From: Astrobacterium formosum
GTDB taxonomy: Bacteria; Pseudomonadota; Alphaproteobacteria; Rhizobiales; Xanthobacteraceae
Direction of reading: 5' to 3'
Length of the DNA: 64,000 nucleotides
Assembly: GCA_030848545.1 (NCBI GenBank)
Contig: JAVDCA010000007.1
Span: forward strand, 1-64,000
Position 1 is the first letter of the stretch. The number at the start of each line of letters is the position of its first letter. A program made the position numbers and the translations under genes. A model generated the notes under the pieces. That model was not told the origin of the DNA. It searched no databases and saw only the letters and a list, made by a program, of their open reading frames with translations. This document shows, in pieces, positions 55,103 through 63,900 of the stretch.

Positions 55103-56704
55103 TCAGATGGGAATGGTCTTGGGCCGCATCGTCCGGTACCAAACCGCCGCCATCAACCGCGTCAGGGTGAAGGCGGTGAACACGGTAGTGATGATGCCGA
55201 TGCCGAGCGTCAGCGCGAACCCGCGTACCGGACCGGTGCCGACGAAGAACAGCACGGCGGCGGCGATGAAGGTGGTGATGTTGGAATCGATGATGGTCGC
55301 CAGGGCGCGCGTGAAGCCGGCGTCGAGGGCGGAGATCGGACTGCGTCCGGCACGCACTTCCTCGCGCAGACGTTCGTAGATGAGCACGTTGGAATCAACC
55401 GCCATGCCGACGGTGAGCACGATGCCGGCGATGCCGGGCAGCGTCAGCGTCGCATTGAGGAGCGACAGGATACCGAAGATCATGGCGACGTTGATGGCCA
55501 CCGCGACATTGGCGAAAATGCCGAACAGGCCGTAGGTGGCGAGCATGAAGCCGATCACCAGCGCGGCGCCCACATAGGACGCCGTCTTGCCCTTGGCGAT
55601 GGAGTCCTGGCCCAGCCCGGGGCCGACGGTGCGTTCCTCGACCACCGTCAACGGCGCCGGCAGGGCGCCGGCACGCAGCAGAATGGCGAGATCGTTGGCG
55701 CTCTCGACGGTAAAATTGCCGGAAATCTGACCGGAGCCGCCGATGATCGGCTCGCGGATCACCGGCGCCGAGATCACCTCGTTGTCGAGCACGATGGCGA
55801 ATGGCCGGTTGACGTTCTCCTGGGTGACCTGGGCGAACTTGCGGGCCCCGGAGGTGTTGAACCGGAAGGTGACGACCGGTTCCGACGTGCGTTGGTCGAA
55901 CGATGGCTGGGCGTCGGTCAGGTCCTCGCCCGATACCATGACGCGCTTTTCCACCAGGATGGGCGACCGCCGCTCACCCTTGCCTTCGTAGAGCAGTTCG
56001 TCGTCGGGTGGCACCCTGCCTTGCAAAGCATCCGGAATGCTGTTGGTCACATCGACCAGCCGGAACGTCATCTTGGCGGTCTTGCCGAGGAGCTCCTTGA
56101 GCCGTTGCGGATCCTGCAGGCCGGGCACCTGCACCAATACGCGGTCGATACCCTGGCGCTGGATGGACGGCTCGACGGTTCCCAGCTCGTTGACACGCCG
56201 CTCGATGATCTGGATCGACTGTTCGACCGATTGGCGGATGCGCTCGGTCATGGCCGCCTGGGTCACGGTCAGGCGGTAGAGGCCGTTGCCGGAATCCACG
56301 ATGTCGATGCTTCGCTGTCCCGATCCGCCCAGTATGCCGCCGAGCGGCTGCGACAGCTCGCGTAGCTTGGCGAGAGCCTGGGTCGTATCGGAGCCCTCGC
56401 GCAGCCGGACTTCGACTGTGTCGCCACGGGCCACCAGGCCCGTATAGCCGATGCGGGCGTCACGCAGCACGCGGCGGACGTCGTCGCGCAGCGCCTCAAC
56501 CTTTTCCTTACGAACGGCGTTCGAGTCGACCTCAAGGAGGATGTGCGAACCGCCTTGCAGATCGAGCCCGAGAACGATGTGGCGTTGGGCCCATTTGGGC
56601 CAGCTTTCCACCACCGAATCCGGAAAGAAGTTCGGGATCGCGAACCCGCACACCAGGAACGCCGTCAGAAGAATGGCTACCGCCTTCCACGGAGAAAAAT
56701 ACAA
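55103..56704 (-). CDS. secD: Protein translocase subunit SecD
   Basis: 533 residues from a TTG at 56702-56704 (family start MYFSPWKAVA). Typical signatures: LGLDLQGGSHILLEVDSNAV near the N-terminus, GVDRVLVQVPG-like QGIDRVLVQVPGLQDPQRLK, the C-terminal helical block LTLPGIAGIVLTVGMAVDSN and VLIYERLREEVRAG. Acts with SecF and YajC in preprotein export. In the operon yajC-secD-secF. Confidence 0.96.
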   Translation of the reverse strand: MYFSPWKAVAILLTAFLVCGFAIPNFFPDSVVESWPKWAQRHIVLGLDLQGGSHILLEVDSNAVRKEKVEALRDDVRRVLRDARIGYTGLVARGDTVEVRLREGSDTTQALAKLRELSQPLGGILGGSGQRSIDIVDSGNGLYRLTVTQAAMTERIRQSVEQSIQIIERRVNELGTVEPSIQRQGIDRVLVQVPGLQDPQRLKELLGKTAKMTFRLVDVTNSIPDALQGRVPPDDELLYEGKGERRSPILVEKRVMVSGEDLTDAQPSFDQRTSEPVVTFRFNTSGARKFAQVTQENVNRPFAIVLDNEVISAPVIREPIIGGSGQISGNFTVESANDLAILLRAGALPAPLTVVEERTVGPGLGQDSIAKGKTASYVGAALVIGFMLATYGLFGIFANVAVAINVAMIFGILSLLNATLTLPGIAGIVLTVGMAVDSNVLIYERLREEVRAGRSPISALDAGFTRALATIIDSNITTFIAAAVLFFVGTGPVRGFALTLGIGIITTVFTAFTLTRLMAAVWYRTMRPKTIPI

Positions 56705-56806
56705 AGTGTGCCTCGTCTCTTTGCGCGCCCCGCCATCGGTCCGGCGCGAACCGGGACCCTATGACGCCCGCATGGCCGCCGCGTGGCGGAATGCGCCGTC
56801 CAAGCG

Positions 56807-57151
56807 TCAGCTCGACGCCGCCTCGTCTTTGACCGGCTCGCCCTTGGCGCGCACTTCTGCCACCATGGAGCGCATCTGCCGCACCTTGACGCCGTCGGCG
56901 ATCTCGACCTCGATATGGTCATCGTCGATCACTTTGGCCACCTTGCCGATCAGGCCACCGGAGGTCACGACGGTGTCGCCCCGGCGGACGTTCTTGACCA
57001 TTTCCCGGTGCTGCTTCACCCGCTTCTGCTGCGGCCGCAGGATCAGGAAATACATAATAACGAAGATGGCCACGAAGGGGAGCAGGGACACGAGCATGTC
57101 GCCGCCACCGGCCCCGCCGAGGCCTTGAGCGAACGCGGGCGAAATGAACAT
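56807..57151 (-). CDS. yajC: Preprotein translocase subunit YajC
   Basis: 114 residues from ATG 57149-57151. One N-terminal membrane helix (LVSLLPFVAIFVIMYFLILR) followed by the YajC pattern RPQQKRVKQHREMVKNVRRG, DTVVTSGGLIGKVAKVIDDD, HIEVEIADGVKVR. Accessory subunit of SecDF. First gene of the yajC-secD-secF run; 102 bp to secD. Confidence 0.95.
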   Translation of the reverse strand: MFISPAFAQGLGGAGGGDMLVSLLPFVAIFVIMYFLILRPQQKRVKQHREMVKNVRRGDTVVTSGGLIGKVAKVIDDDHIEVEIADGVKVRQMRSMVAEVRAKGEPVKDEAASS

Positions 57152-57312
57152 GGATGTTGATCTCCGGATCGTCCGCCGGCCGGCCGGAAAATACCCGACC
57201 CCCTGTCCGGCCTGAATTCGGCGCGGACTATACCGGTCGGCCGCGCGATTGCAACGGCGCAACCAGCGCCGTCCGATACCGACTTGCGGCCGAGTGCCCA
57301 TCCCGCTAAGGC

Positions 57313-58230
57313 ATGTTGCCCATCAATCGCCGCGCCATGCCAGAATCCCGAAAACCCGCCTCCCCGCCCGGATTTGACGCCGACGTCCTTGGACGGATCG
57401 CCGCCGCCCTGGAACGGCTGTCGCCGCCGGCGCCCGGACCTTTGGATTTCGCCGCCGCCGAGGCCTTCGTGTGGTACCCGGCCAGCACCCGGCTGGCGCC
57501 GGTTGCCCGGGTCAACCGCGTCGACATGTCGCTTCTCAAGGGCATAGACCGGATGCGCGACATCCTGGTCGAAAACACCGAACGATTCGCTCGTGGCTTG
57601 CCGGCCAACAACGCGCTCCTGTGGGGGGCCCGCGGCATGGGCAAATCGTCCCTGGTCAAGGCCGTCCATGCGGGCGTCAATGCCGGTCTCGGCGCCAAGG
57701 CCGGCACCCTCAAGCTGATCGAGATCCACCGCGAGGATATCGAATCGCTGCCCGAGCTGATGACCCGCCTGCGCGGCACCCCGTTCCGCTTCATCGTGTT
57801 CTGCGACGACCTGTCCTTCGATGCCGAGGACACCACCTACAAGTCCCTCAAGGCCGTACTCGAAGGCGGCATCGAGGGACGTCCCGACAACGTCATCCTC
57901 TACGCCACGTCCAACCGCCGCCACCTGATGTCACGCGACATGATGGAGAACGAGCGCTCGACCGCCATCAATCCCGGCGAAGCGGTCGAGGAGAAAGTGT
58001 CGCTGTCGGACCGCTTCGGACTGTGGCTCGGGTTTCATCGCTGCAGCCAGGACGAGTATCTCGCCATGGTGGCGGGCTACGTGGACCACTTCCACATCCC
58101 CGTCGATGCCGACGCGCTGCGTGCCGACGCGCTCGAATGGGCGACAACGCGCGGCTCGCGCTCCGGCCGCGTCGCCTGGCAGTTCGTGCAGGATCTGGCC
58201 GGCCGCAAGGGCGTGCGCCTTTCGGACTGA
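57313..58230 (+). CDS. DUF815 AAA ATPase
   Basis: 305 residues (a second Met at residue 9 is possible). P-loop LLWGARGMGKSSLVKAVHAG, Walker B FRFIVFCDDLSFDAED, a sensor-like ILYATSNRRHLMSRDM, and ISLSDRFGLWLGF-like VSLSDRFGLWLGFHRCSQDE near the C-terminus. The DUF815 AAA+ pattern is common in alphaproteobacteria, next to yajC in many, though its substrate is unknown. Divergent from the sec genes. Confidence 0.88.
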   Translation: MLPINRRAMPESRKPASPPGFDADVLGRIAAALERLSPPAPGPLDFAAAEAFVWYPASTRLAPVARVNRVDMSLLKGIDRMRDILVENTERFARGLPANNALLWGARGMGKSSLVKAVHAGVNAGLGAKAGTLKLIEIHREDIESLPELMTRLRGTPFRFIVFCDDLSFDAEDTTYKSLKAVLEGGIEGRPDNVILYATSNRRHLMSRDMMENERSTAINPGEAVEEKVSLSDRFGLWLGFHRCSQDEYLAMVAGYVDHFHIPVDADALRADALEWATTRGSRSGRVAWQFVQDLAGRKGVRLSD

Positions 58231-58254
58231 GGGCCCGCCTACGCACCGCGTCCT

Positions 58255-58378
58255 CGTCATGGCCGGGCTCATCCCGGCCGGCCATCCACGTCTCTTGCCT
58301 CGACGGGGCGCCCAAGACGTGGATGCCCAAGACGTGGATGCCCAAGACGTGGATGCCCGCGACAAGCGCGGGCATGAC
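58255..58378. repeat. Palindromic repeat containing a 15-bp tandem triplication
   Basis: Outer arms CGTCATGGCCGGGC (58255 onward) and GCGGGCATGACG (58368-58379) flank three exact copies of GCCCAAGACGTGGAT (58310-58324, 58325-58339, 58340-58354). The arms match the common rhizobial ATGCCCGG-type intergenic element seen also at 63803-63860. Its tandem copies probably arose by slippage inside a palindromic repeat. No gene is encoded here. Confidence 0.7.
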
Positions 58379-58404
58379 GATGGCGGAGTGAGGGGCGCCG
58401 GCCG

Positions 58405-59820
58405 CTACGCCGCCGGCAGGAACTGCATCGGATCGACCGGCGAAGACCCCTTGCGGATCTCGAAGTGCAGTTGCGGCGTCGTCACGGTACCGCTCTGGCC
58501 CGACTTGGCGATCACCTGGCCGCGCCGGACCTGGTCGTTGCGCTTGACCATGATCTCGCTCGCATGCGCATAGGCGGTGACGAAGCCGTTGGCGTGGCGA
58601 ACCAAGATGAGATTGCCGTAGCCCTTGAGTTCGTTGCCCGCGTAGGCGACGACCCCGTCGTCGGCGGCGCGCACGGCGGTGCCTTCCGGAACCGCGAGAT
58701 TGATGCCGTCATTCTGCTGGCCGTTGGGCTTGGCGCCGAAGCCGGCGATGATCCGGCCCCTCACCGGCCAGCGGAACGAAGTGCCGCCGCTCGATCCGAC
58801 GGTTTCTTCGTCGAGCGCTTCGGCGGCCGGTGTCGCCACCCGCGCGCTCGACACCGGCGATGCCGAAGCGAGTTGCGGGGCGGCCGCAGGCGGCGCACGC
58901 GTCGCCGCCACGGTGGCCGGAGCTTGGGGCGCGGCCGCCGTGCGCGGTGGCGCCGACGTAGCCACGCGGCCCGGAATGACGATGCGATCGCCCATCTTCA
59001 CCAAGGTGTGCGGCGGGATCTTGTTCGCCGACGCGATCATGACGAGGGGCTTGCGGTACTTGCGGGCGATGGACGTGAGCGTCTCGCCCGGCGCCACCAC
59101 ATGCACATAGGCATTCTGCGGCGCGGCGGCAGCTGGCTTGGCCGGCACCGCGGCAACGGGCGGCGGCGCCCGCTTGGGCGGCGCGGCGGCGAGCGCGGGC
59201 GCTGCGCCCTGGTTGTAGCGCGGAATGACGATGCGTTGGCCGGTCCGGATGGCGCCCGCATTGGCGAGCCCATTGGCCTGCAGGATGGCGCTGCCGGGCA
59301 CGCCGTATTTGCGCGACAGAGCGTCAAGGCTTTCGCCCGGACCGACGATGACGGCGGTGCCGCCGTCCCAGTTCCAGCCGTTCGCGGCGGCCTGCCGCGG
59401 CGGTGGCGGCGGCAGCTGCGGCTGGCGCACGGAGCCGGTGATCTCGGTGGTCGCCGGCGGAGAACTCATGATCGGGGCGGCGCGCGGCGGCGCCACATGC
59501 GCAGGCGGTGCATAGGAGGCAATCCCGCGTCCGCCACCCGCCTGCCCGACGGGCGCATAGCTCGGCGGCGCCGCCGCAGGAGGTGGCGGCAGCGTCTGCG
59601 CGGAATGCAGAGGCCGCGATTCCACCCTGCCGACAGGTGCCGGCCGCGCTGCCGCGACCGAACCCGTGTATTCCGGGCGCGCGGAACTGGACGCGAAGGG
59701 ATTCGAGAAGGCGTTGTCGCCGAAGCGGCTCGTATCCGAGCTGCAGCCGACGACCAACAGACCCAAAGAGGCCACCTGCACGCAAAGGCGCAGGCGGGAT
59801 ATTCCAACAATCGTACGCAT
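58405..59820 (-). CDS. LysM/M23 lipoprotein, NlpD-like
   Basis: 471 residues from ATG 59818-59820. Lipobox LGLLVVGCSS (lipidated Cys) leads to a long Ala/Pro-rich linker, two LysM domains (about 150-205 and 240-290; VGPGESLDALSRKYGVPGSA and VAPGETLTSIARKYRKPLVM) and a C-terminal LytM/M23 domain. The M23 zinc ligands are mostly missing: the HxGxD position is NDGIN, and HxH is QLHFE. This is the degenerate form seen in NlpD/EnvC activators that regulate amidases rather than cut the wall. Located between pcm and the sec/DUF815 genes as in relatives. Confidence 0.88.
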   Translation of the reverse strand: MRTIVGISRLRLCVQVASLGLLVVGCSSDTSRFGDNAFSNPFASSSARPEYTGSVAAARPAPVGRVESRPLHSAQTLPPPPAAAPPSYAPVGQAGGGRGIASYAPPAHVAPPRAAPIMSSPPATTEITGSVRQPQLPPPPPRQAAANGWNWDGGTAVIVGPGESLDALSRKYGVPGSAILQANGLANAGAIRTGQRIVIPRYNQGAAPALAAAPPKRAPPPVAAVPAKPAAAAPQNAYVHVVAPGETLTSIARKYRKPLVMIASANKIPPHTLVKMGDRIVIPGRVATSAPPRTAAAPQAPATVAATRAPPAAAPQLASASPVSSARVATPAAEALDEETVGSSGGTSFRWPVRGRIIAGFGAKPNGQQNDGINLAVPEGTAVRAADDGVVAYAGNELKGYGNLILVRHANGFVTAYAHASEIMVKRNDQVRRGQVIAKSGQSGTVTTPQLHFEIRKGSSPVDPMQFLPAA

Positions 59821-59934
59821 GTGCAAACTCACTCGTACGCAACCCGCACTGGAAGTGAGTTAAGCGCCCGCTAGTAAATTTGGCCTTAATCGGGAAAGGA
59901 TCGCTTAAGGCTGAAGCGTGCTGTGTCCGCGCCG

Positions 59935-60594
59935 CTACAGCTCGCGGGCGGTGCCGGCCAGAAGCGGCACAAAGCGCACTCCGATCAGCTCTTCCTGGCT
60001 GATTTCACCATCCGTCTTCGTCAATTTGACCAGCGTCTGGGCACCCCCGTGGGGCCCGAGCGGCAGCACCATCACACCGTGATTGGCGAGTTGGTTAACA
60101 AGAGCTTGCGGGATGTGTTCGGCGGCCGCCGTCACCATGATACGGTCGAAGGGAGCGAGGTCAGGCGCCCCCTTCAACCCGTCGCCGACCACGACCTGCA
60201 CGTTGTCGAACCCCAGCGTCTGCAGGCGCACCCGCGCCGCCTCCGCCAGCGTCCGATAACGCTCCACGGTGACGACCTCGCGCACGATGCGCGACAGGAT
60301 CGCGGCCTGGTAGCCCGAGCCGGTACCGATCTCCAGGATCCTGTGCTTCGGCCCGAGATCGAGCCTTTCGGTCATGTAGGCGACCACGTAGGGCTGACTG
60401 ATGGTCTGCCCGCAGGCGATCGGCAAAGCCTGGTCCGCATAGGCGGCGCCGACCTGCTCGGTGGGCACGAAATACTCCCGCGGCACCTCGTCCATGGCCC
60501 GCAACACGGCCGCATCCATGATGCCGCGCCGTCTCAAGGTGAGCAGGAATTCCATGCGGCCGACCCGGTCGTCGGCACTGGAAGACGGAGTCAC
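59935..60594 (-). CDS. pcm: Protein-L-isoaspartate O-methyltransferase
   Basis: 219 residues from a GTG at 60592-60594 ([20 protein letters not shown]). Motif I is [20 protein letters not shown], with [20 protein letters not shown] after it, and the substrate/SAM loop [20 protein letters not shown]. Repairs isoaspartyl residues in damaged proteins using SAM. Classically linked to surE and the LysM/M23 gene, as here. Confidence 0.94.
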   Translation of the reverse strand: MTPSSSADDRVGRMEFLLTLRRRGIMDAAVLRAMDEVPREYFVPTEQVGAAYADQALPIACGQTISQPYVVAYMTERLDLGPKHRILEIGTGSGYQAAILSRIVREVVTVERYRTLAEAARVRLQTLGFDNVQVVVGDGLKGAPDLAPFDRIMVTAAAEHIPQALVNQLANHGVMVLPLGPHGGAQTLVKLTKTDGEISQEELIGVRFVPLLAGTAREL

Positions 60595-60908
60595 GCGATC
60601 GCCCTCGTCATTGCACAACGGTATCGTAGCGCGCCCCGAGAGGGAGTGAAGACGATTCTGCAGGCGCGACACCGCCCCGACCCGCCATCAACACAGGAAA
60701 AGCACATTCACGGGAACCAATGGGGAGAGACGGCATTGGGGTGCGGGAGGGTTCCGCCCTTGGTTCCGCAGCCCCGTTGCCACGTGCCGGTTGAGTACCG
60801 CGTGCCGTCAGAACACGATGATTCGTGTGGCCGTTCGGGCCGGCCGCCCACGCTGCGCCACCACATCGCCCCCGCCCTGCGCCGCCGCGATGACCAGGAG
60901 ACCATCTG

Positions 60909-61289
60909 ATGACTGCCGAGGAAACGCGCCGGACACGGCCCCACGTCCTGGTCGTCGAGGACGAGTTGATGATCCGCATGCTCCTCGAAGACATGCTGAC
61001 GGACAGTGGCTACGAGGTGGTCGCCTCCGCGGGCCGCCTGGACGACGCGCTTCAGTTTGCCCGCGAGGCGGACTTCGACCTCGCCATCCTCGACGTCAAT
61101 CTCGCCGGCCAGTCGGTGGCGCCGGTCGCCGAGATCCTCGAACAGCGCGGTCTGCCCTTCGTATTCGCGACCGGCTATGGCGAACGCGGCCTGCCGGAAG
61201 AGCACCGCGGCAAGCCGACCCTGCAGAAGCCGTTCCAGCAGGAAAACCTGACCCACATCCTGGCGCGCCTCGCCGGCGGGCCGGCGTAA
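60909..61289 (+). CDS. Single-domain response regulator
   Basis: 126 residues, one receiver domain: VLVVEDELMIRMLLEDMLTD with acidic residues, LAILDVNLAGQSVAPVAEIL with the phosphoacceptor Asp, FVFATGYGERGLPEEHRGKP and the Lys in LQKPF. The NL-x-G after the Asp and FATGYG are typical of the FAT GUY-type receiver regulators of alphaproteobacteria. No kinase next to it, so partners are elsewhere. It interrupts the otherwise minus-strand pcm/surE region. Confidence 0.85.
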   Translation: MTAEETRRTRPHVLVVEDELMIRMLLEDMLTDSGYEVVASAGRLDDALQFAREADFDLAILDVNLAGQSVAPVAEILEQRGLPFVFATGYGERGLPEEHRGKPTLQKPFQQENLTHILARLAGGPA

Positions 61290-61297
61290 ATCCGAGT

Positions 61298-61427
61298 CAT
61301 TCCGGGGCGGCCCACCGGGTCCACGCAAAGCGCGGCCCGATGACAGGCTCCGGCCGAACCCGGAATCCAAACCGGAACTCCGTGCTTGCGCTGGATTCCG
61401 GTTCGCGTTGTCGCACGCCCCGGAATG
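61298..61427. repeat. Long palindromic element with CATTCCGGGGCG arms
   Basis: The outer arms CATTCCGGGGCG (61298-61309) and CGCCCCGGAATG (61416-61427) are perfect inverted repeats; an inner arm pair built on the CCGGAATCC/GGATTCCGG core adds a second stem. Same family as 5016-5050 and 62271-62372. It fills the gap between the regulator gene and surE. Confidence 0.75.
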
Positions 61428-61436
61428 ATGAACTGC

Positions 61437-62252
61437 TCAGCGTTCGCCGCCGGCGCGGCGGCCCAGCGGCTTTGCTTCGGCCTCCGCGTCCGCGAACAGC
61501 TGCGCGAGCCTAGTCATGAACGGTTCGTCCGTCATGTCGAGGCGCAGCGGCGTCACCGAGATGCGGTTGACGGCGAGCGCGGCAAGGTCCGTTCCCTGTC
61601 CGGGCTGCAGGCGCGGGCCTCTTCCGAACGTCACCCAGAAATAGGCATTGCCGCGGCCGTCGACGCGCGGGTCGATGGACAGCCAGTCCTCGCCGCGCTT
61701 GCCCTGCGCCGCGACGGCGATGCCCTCGACCTCCTCGGGCTTGCAGTCGGGAAAATTGACGTTCACCAGCACGCCCGCCGGGATGCCCTCGGCGAGCACG
61801 CGGCGGACGATGTCGGGGCCGTGGCGCACCGCCGTCGGCCAGTGCGGATGCGGCTTGGTGGCGGCCCCGTAGGCCTGCGACAGCGCGATCGCGGGAATCC
61901 CCAAGATGGTGCCCTCGATGGCGCCCGCGATCGTGCCCGAATAGGAGACGTCGTCGGCGACGTTGGAGCCGCGATTGACGCCCGACAGGATCAGGTCGGG
62001 CGGCTTGTCGGCGAGGATGTGGCGAACCCCCATGACGACGCAGTCGGTCGGCGTGCCCTTGACGGCGAAGCGCTTGTCCGCGACGGCGCGCAGGCGCAGC
62101 GGATCGTTCAGCGACAAGGAGTGCGACACGCCCGACTGGTCGAACTCGGGGGCGACGACCCACACGTCGTCGGACAGCGCGCGGGCGATCTCCGCGCAGA
62201 CTTCGAGACCCGGCGCATGGATGCCGTCGTCATTGGTCACCAGAATTCGCAT
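61437..62252 (-). CDS. surE: 5'/3'-nucleotidase SurE
   Basis: 271 residues from ATG 62250-62252. The metal site starts [20 protein letters not shown] (Asp8, Asp9), with [18 protein letters not shown] and [20 protein letters not shown] (metal Asn) and [20 protein letters not shown]. Hydrolyses nucleotide monophosphates in stationary phase. Downstream partner of pcm in the conserved order serS-surE-pcm. Confidence 0.95.
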   Translation of the reverse strand: MRILVTNDDGIHAPGLEVCAEIARALSDDVWVVAPEFDQSGVSHSLSLNDPLRLRAVADKRFAVKGTPTDCVVMGVRHILADKPPDLILSGVNRGSNVADDVSYSGTIAGAIEGTILGIPAIALSQAYGAATKPHPHWPTAVRHGPDIVRRVLAEGIPAGVLVNVNFPDCKPEEVEGIAVAAQGKRGEDWLSIDPRVDGRGNAYFWVTFGRGPRLQPGQGTDLAALAVNRISVTPLRLDMTDEPFMTRLAQLFADAEAEAKPLGRRAGGER

Positions 62253-62270
62253 TACCTATCTATCCTTGGT

Positions 62271-62372
62271 CATTCCGGGGTGGCCGTAGGCCGAACCCGG
62301 AATCCAGCGAAAATCGCTGGCGTTGCAATCTGCGGCTGGATTCCGGGTTCGCGCTTCGCGCGCCCCGGAATG
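62271..62372. repeat. Long palindromic element with nested perfect stems
   Basis: Outer arms CATTCCGGGG (62271-62280) and CCCCGGAATG (62363-62372); inner arms GAACCCGGAATCCAGC (62293-62308) and GCTGGATTCCGGGTTC (62335-62350) pair perfectly over 16 bp. It lies between surE and serS, so a shared serS-surE mRNA would carry a long hairpin there that could modulate its decay. Confidence 0.78.
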
Positions 62373-62395
62373 ACCGCGTCGAAGTGGCGTCACCT

Positions 62396-63724
62396 TCACT
62401 TCGCCTCGATCACCTTCATGCCACCCATGTACGACTGCAGCACGTCGGGAACGGCGATCGAGCCGTCCGCCTGTTGGTAGTTTTCCAGCACGGCGACCAG
62501 GGCACGGCCGACGGCGACGCCGGAGCCGTTGAGGGTGTGCACCGGGCGTACCGCCCGGCCCTCCTTGGTACGGTAGCGCGCCTGCATGCGCCGCGCCTGG
62601 AAATCGCCGCAGACCGAGCATGAGGAGATTTCCCGGAACAGGCCCTGCCCCGGCAGCCACACCTCGATGTCGTAGGTCTTCTGCGAGGCAAAGCCCATGT
62701 CGCCGGTGCACAGGGTCACGACCCGATAATGCAGGTCGAGGCGGCGCAGCACCTCCTCGGCGCAGGCGAGCATGCGTTCGTGCTCGTCCTTCGACGCTTC
62801 GGGGGTCGTGACCGAGACGAGTTCCACCTTCCAGAACTGATGCTGGCGGATCATGCCGCGGGTGTCCTTGCCGGCTGCGCCCGCTTCGGCGCGGAAGCAC
62901 GGCGTGCAGGCGGTGAACCGCAGCGGCAGCACGTCCTCGTCGACGATCTGCTCGCGGACCAGATTGGTGAGCGGCACTTCGGCGGTGGGAATGAGACCCA
63001 GGCGTCCGGCCTTCATGTTCTCCGCGGAAGTGTGCTCCACAAAGGCAGCCCCGCCGATGGCCCAGAACTGGTCGTCCTCGAATTTCGGCAGCTGCGCCGT
63101 GCCGAACATCACCTCGTCCTTGACCAGGATCGGCGGCGACACTTCGGTGTAGCCGTGCTCGCCCGTATGCAGGTCGAGCATGAATTGGCCGAGCGCCCGC
63201 TCCATGCGGGCGAGCCCCTTCTTCAGCACCACGAAGCGGGCGCCCGAAAGCCGCGACGCCGCCTCGAAGTCCATCAGGCCGAGCGCTTCGCCGAGCTCGA
63301 AATGCTGCTTGGGTGTGAAGGCGCAGTCGCGCTTGGCCCCGAAACGATGGTGCTCGACATTGTCGTGCTCATCGGCACCGTCCGGCACCTCGGCGAGCGG
63401 CAGGTTGGGAATCCATTGCAGCGCCTCATCCAGTTCGGCCGAGACCTGCTTTTCCTCCGCCTCCATGGCGGGAATCGACGCCTTGAGCTCGGCGACTTCG
63501 GCCATCAGGCTCTGCGCCCGCGCCTCGTCCTTCGCCTTCTTGGCCTCGCCGATCTCTTTTGAAGCGGCATTGCGGCGCGCCTGCGCCTGCTCGAGCTTCT
63601 GGATGATCGAACGCCGGCGCTCGTCGATTTCGACCAACCGCGACGACTGGGCCGCGAGGCCGCGCCGCTTGAGGCCGGTGTCGAAAGCGTCCGGATTTTC
63701 GCGTATCCATTTGATGTCGTGCAT
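62396..63724 (-). CDS. serS: Seryl-tRNA synthetase
   Basis: 442 residues; charges tRNA-Ser. The N-terminal coiled-coil tRNA-binding arm (about 28-100) is followed by the class II motifs: motif 2 [20 protein letters not shown] and motif 3 [20 protein letters not shown]. The [20 protein letters not shown] segment with two Cys lies between. ATG 63722-63724 gives [15 protein letters not shown], the family N-terminus. Followed by surE in the usual order. Confidence 0.97.
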   Translation of the reverse strand: MHDIKWIRENPDAFDTGLKRRGLAAQSSRLVEIDERRRSIIQKLEQAQARRNAASKEIGEAKKAKDEARAQSLMAEVAELKASIPAMEAEEKQVSAELDEALQWIPNLPLAEVPDGADEHDNVEHHRFGAKRDCAFTPKQHFELGEALGLMDFEAASRLSGARFVVLKKGLARMERALGQFMLDLHTGEHGYTEVSPPILVKDEVMFGTAQLPKFEDDQFWAIGGAAFVEHTSAENMKAGRLGLIPTAEVPLTNLVREQIVDEDVLPLRFTACTPCFRAEAGAAGKDTRGMIRQHQFWKVELVSVTTPEASKDEHERMLACAEEVLRRLDLHYRVVTLCTGDMGFASQKTYDIEVWLPGQGLFREISSCSVCGDFQARRMQARYRTKEGRAVRPVHTLNGSGVAVGRALVAVLENYQQADGSIAVPDVLQSYMGGMKVIEAK

Positions 63725-63802
63725 GACAGACCTTCCGCCGTCATGCCCGGCTACGGGCCGGGCATCTCAATCTTTCCATCGTCGTCCGCAGGCAGGCCGT
63801 GG

Positions 63803-63860
63803 ATGGCCGGGCATAGGCGAGCGAAGTGACGCCGTCCAGTGGACGGCTATGCCCGGCCAT
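63803..63860. repeat. ATGGCCGGGCATAG palindromic element
   Basis: Perfect 14-bp arms ATGGCCGGGCATAG (63803-63816) and CTATGCCCGGCCAT (63847-63860), with a nested GCCGTCCA/TGGACGGC stem inside. A related shorter inverted repeat with GCCCGGC...GCCGGGC precedes it (about 63744-63763). It lies between tatC and serS; the arm sequence also resembles the ends of the element at 58255-58378. Confidence 0.75.
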
Positions 63861-63900
63861 GACGAATCAAGCGTCGACGGAGAACACAATACGCCAACGC

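Noticed and set aside
54200-56365. 721-codon open frame antisense to secF/secD
   Set aside because: Shadow of the sec genes; composition biased to His, Asp, Arg and Gly as expected for reverse-strand reading of high-GC coding DNA.
58310-58354. Tandem copies as a CRISPR array
   Set aside because: Units are 15 bp with no spacers.
57968-58375. Minus-strand frame encoding a GIHVL triple repeat
   Set aside because: It arises from the 15-bp tandem repeat within a palindromic intergenic element and overlaps the DUF815 gene; not a real protein.
58465-59874. Long open frame antisense to the LysM/M23 gene
   Set aside because: Arg/Gly-rich shadow; the lipobox and LysM motifs support the minus-strand gene.
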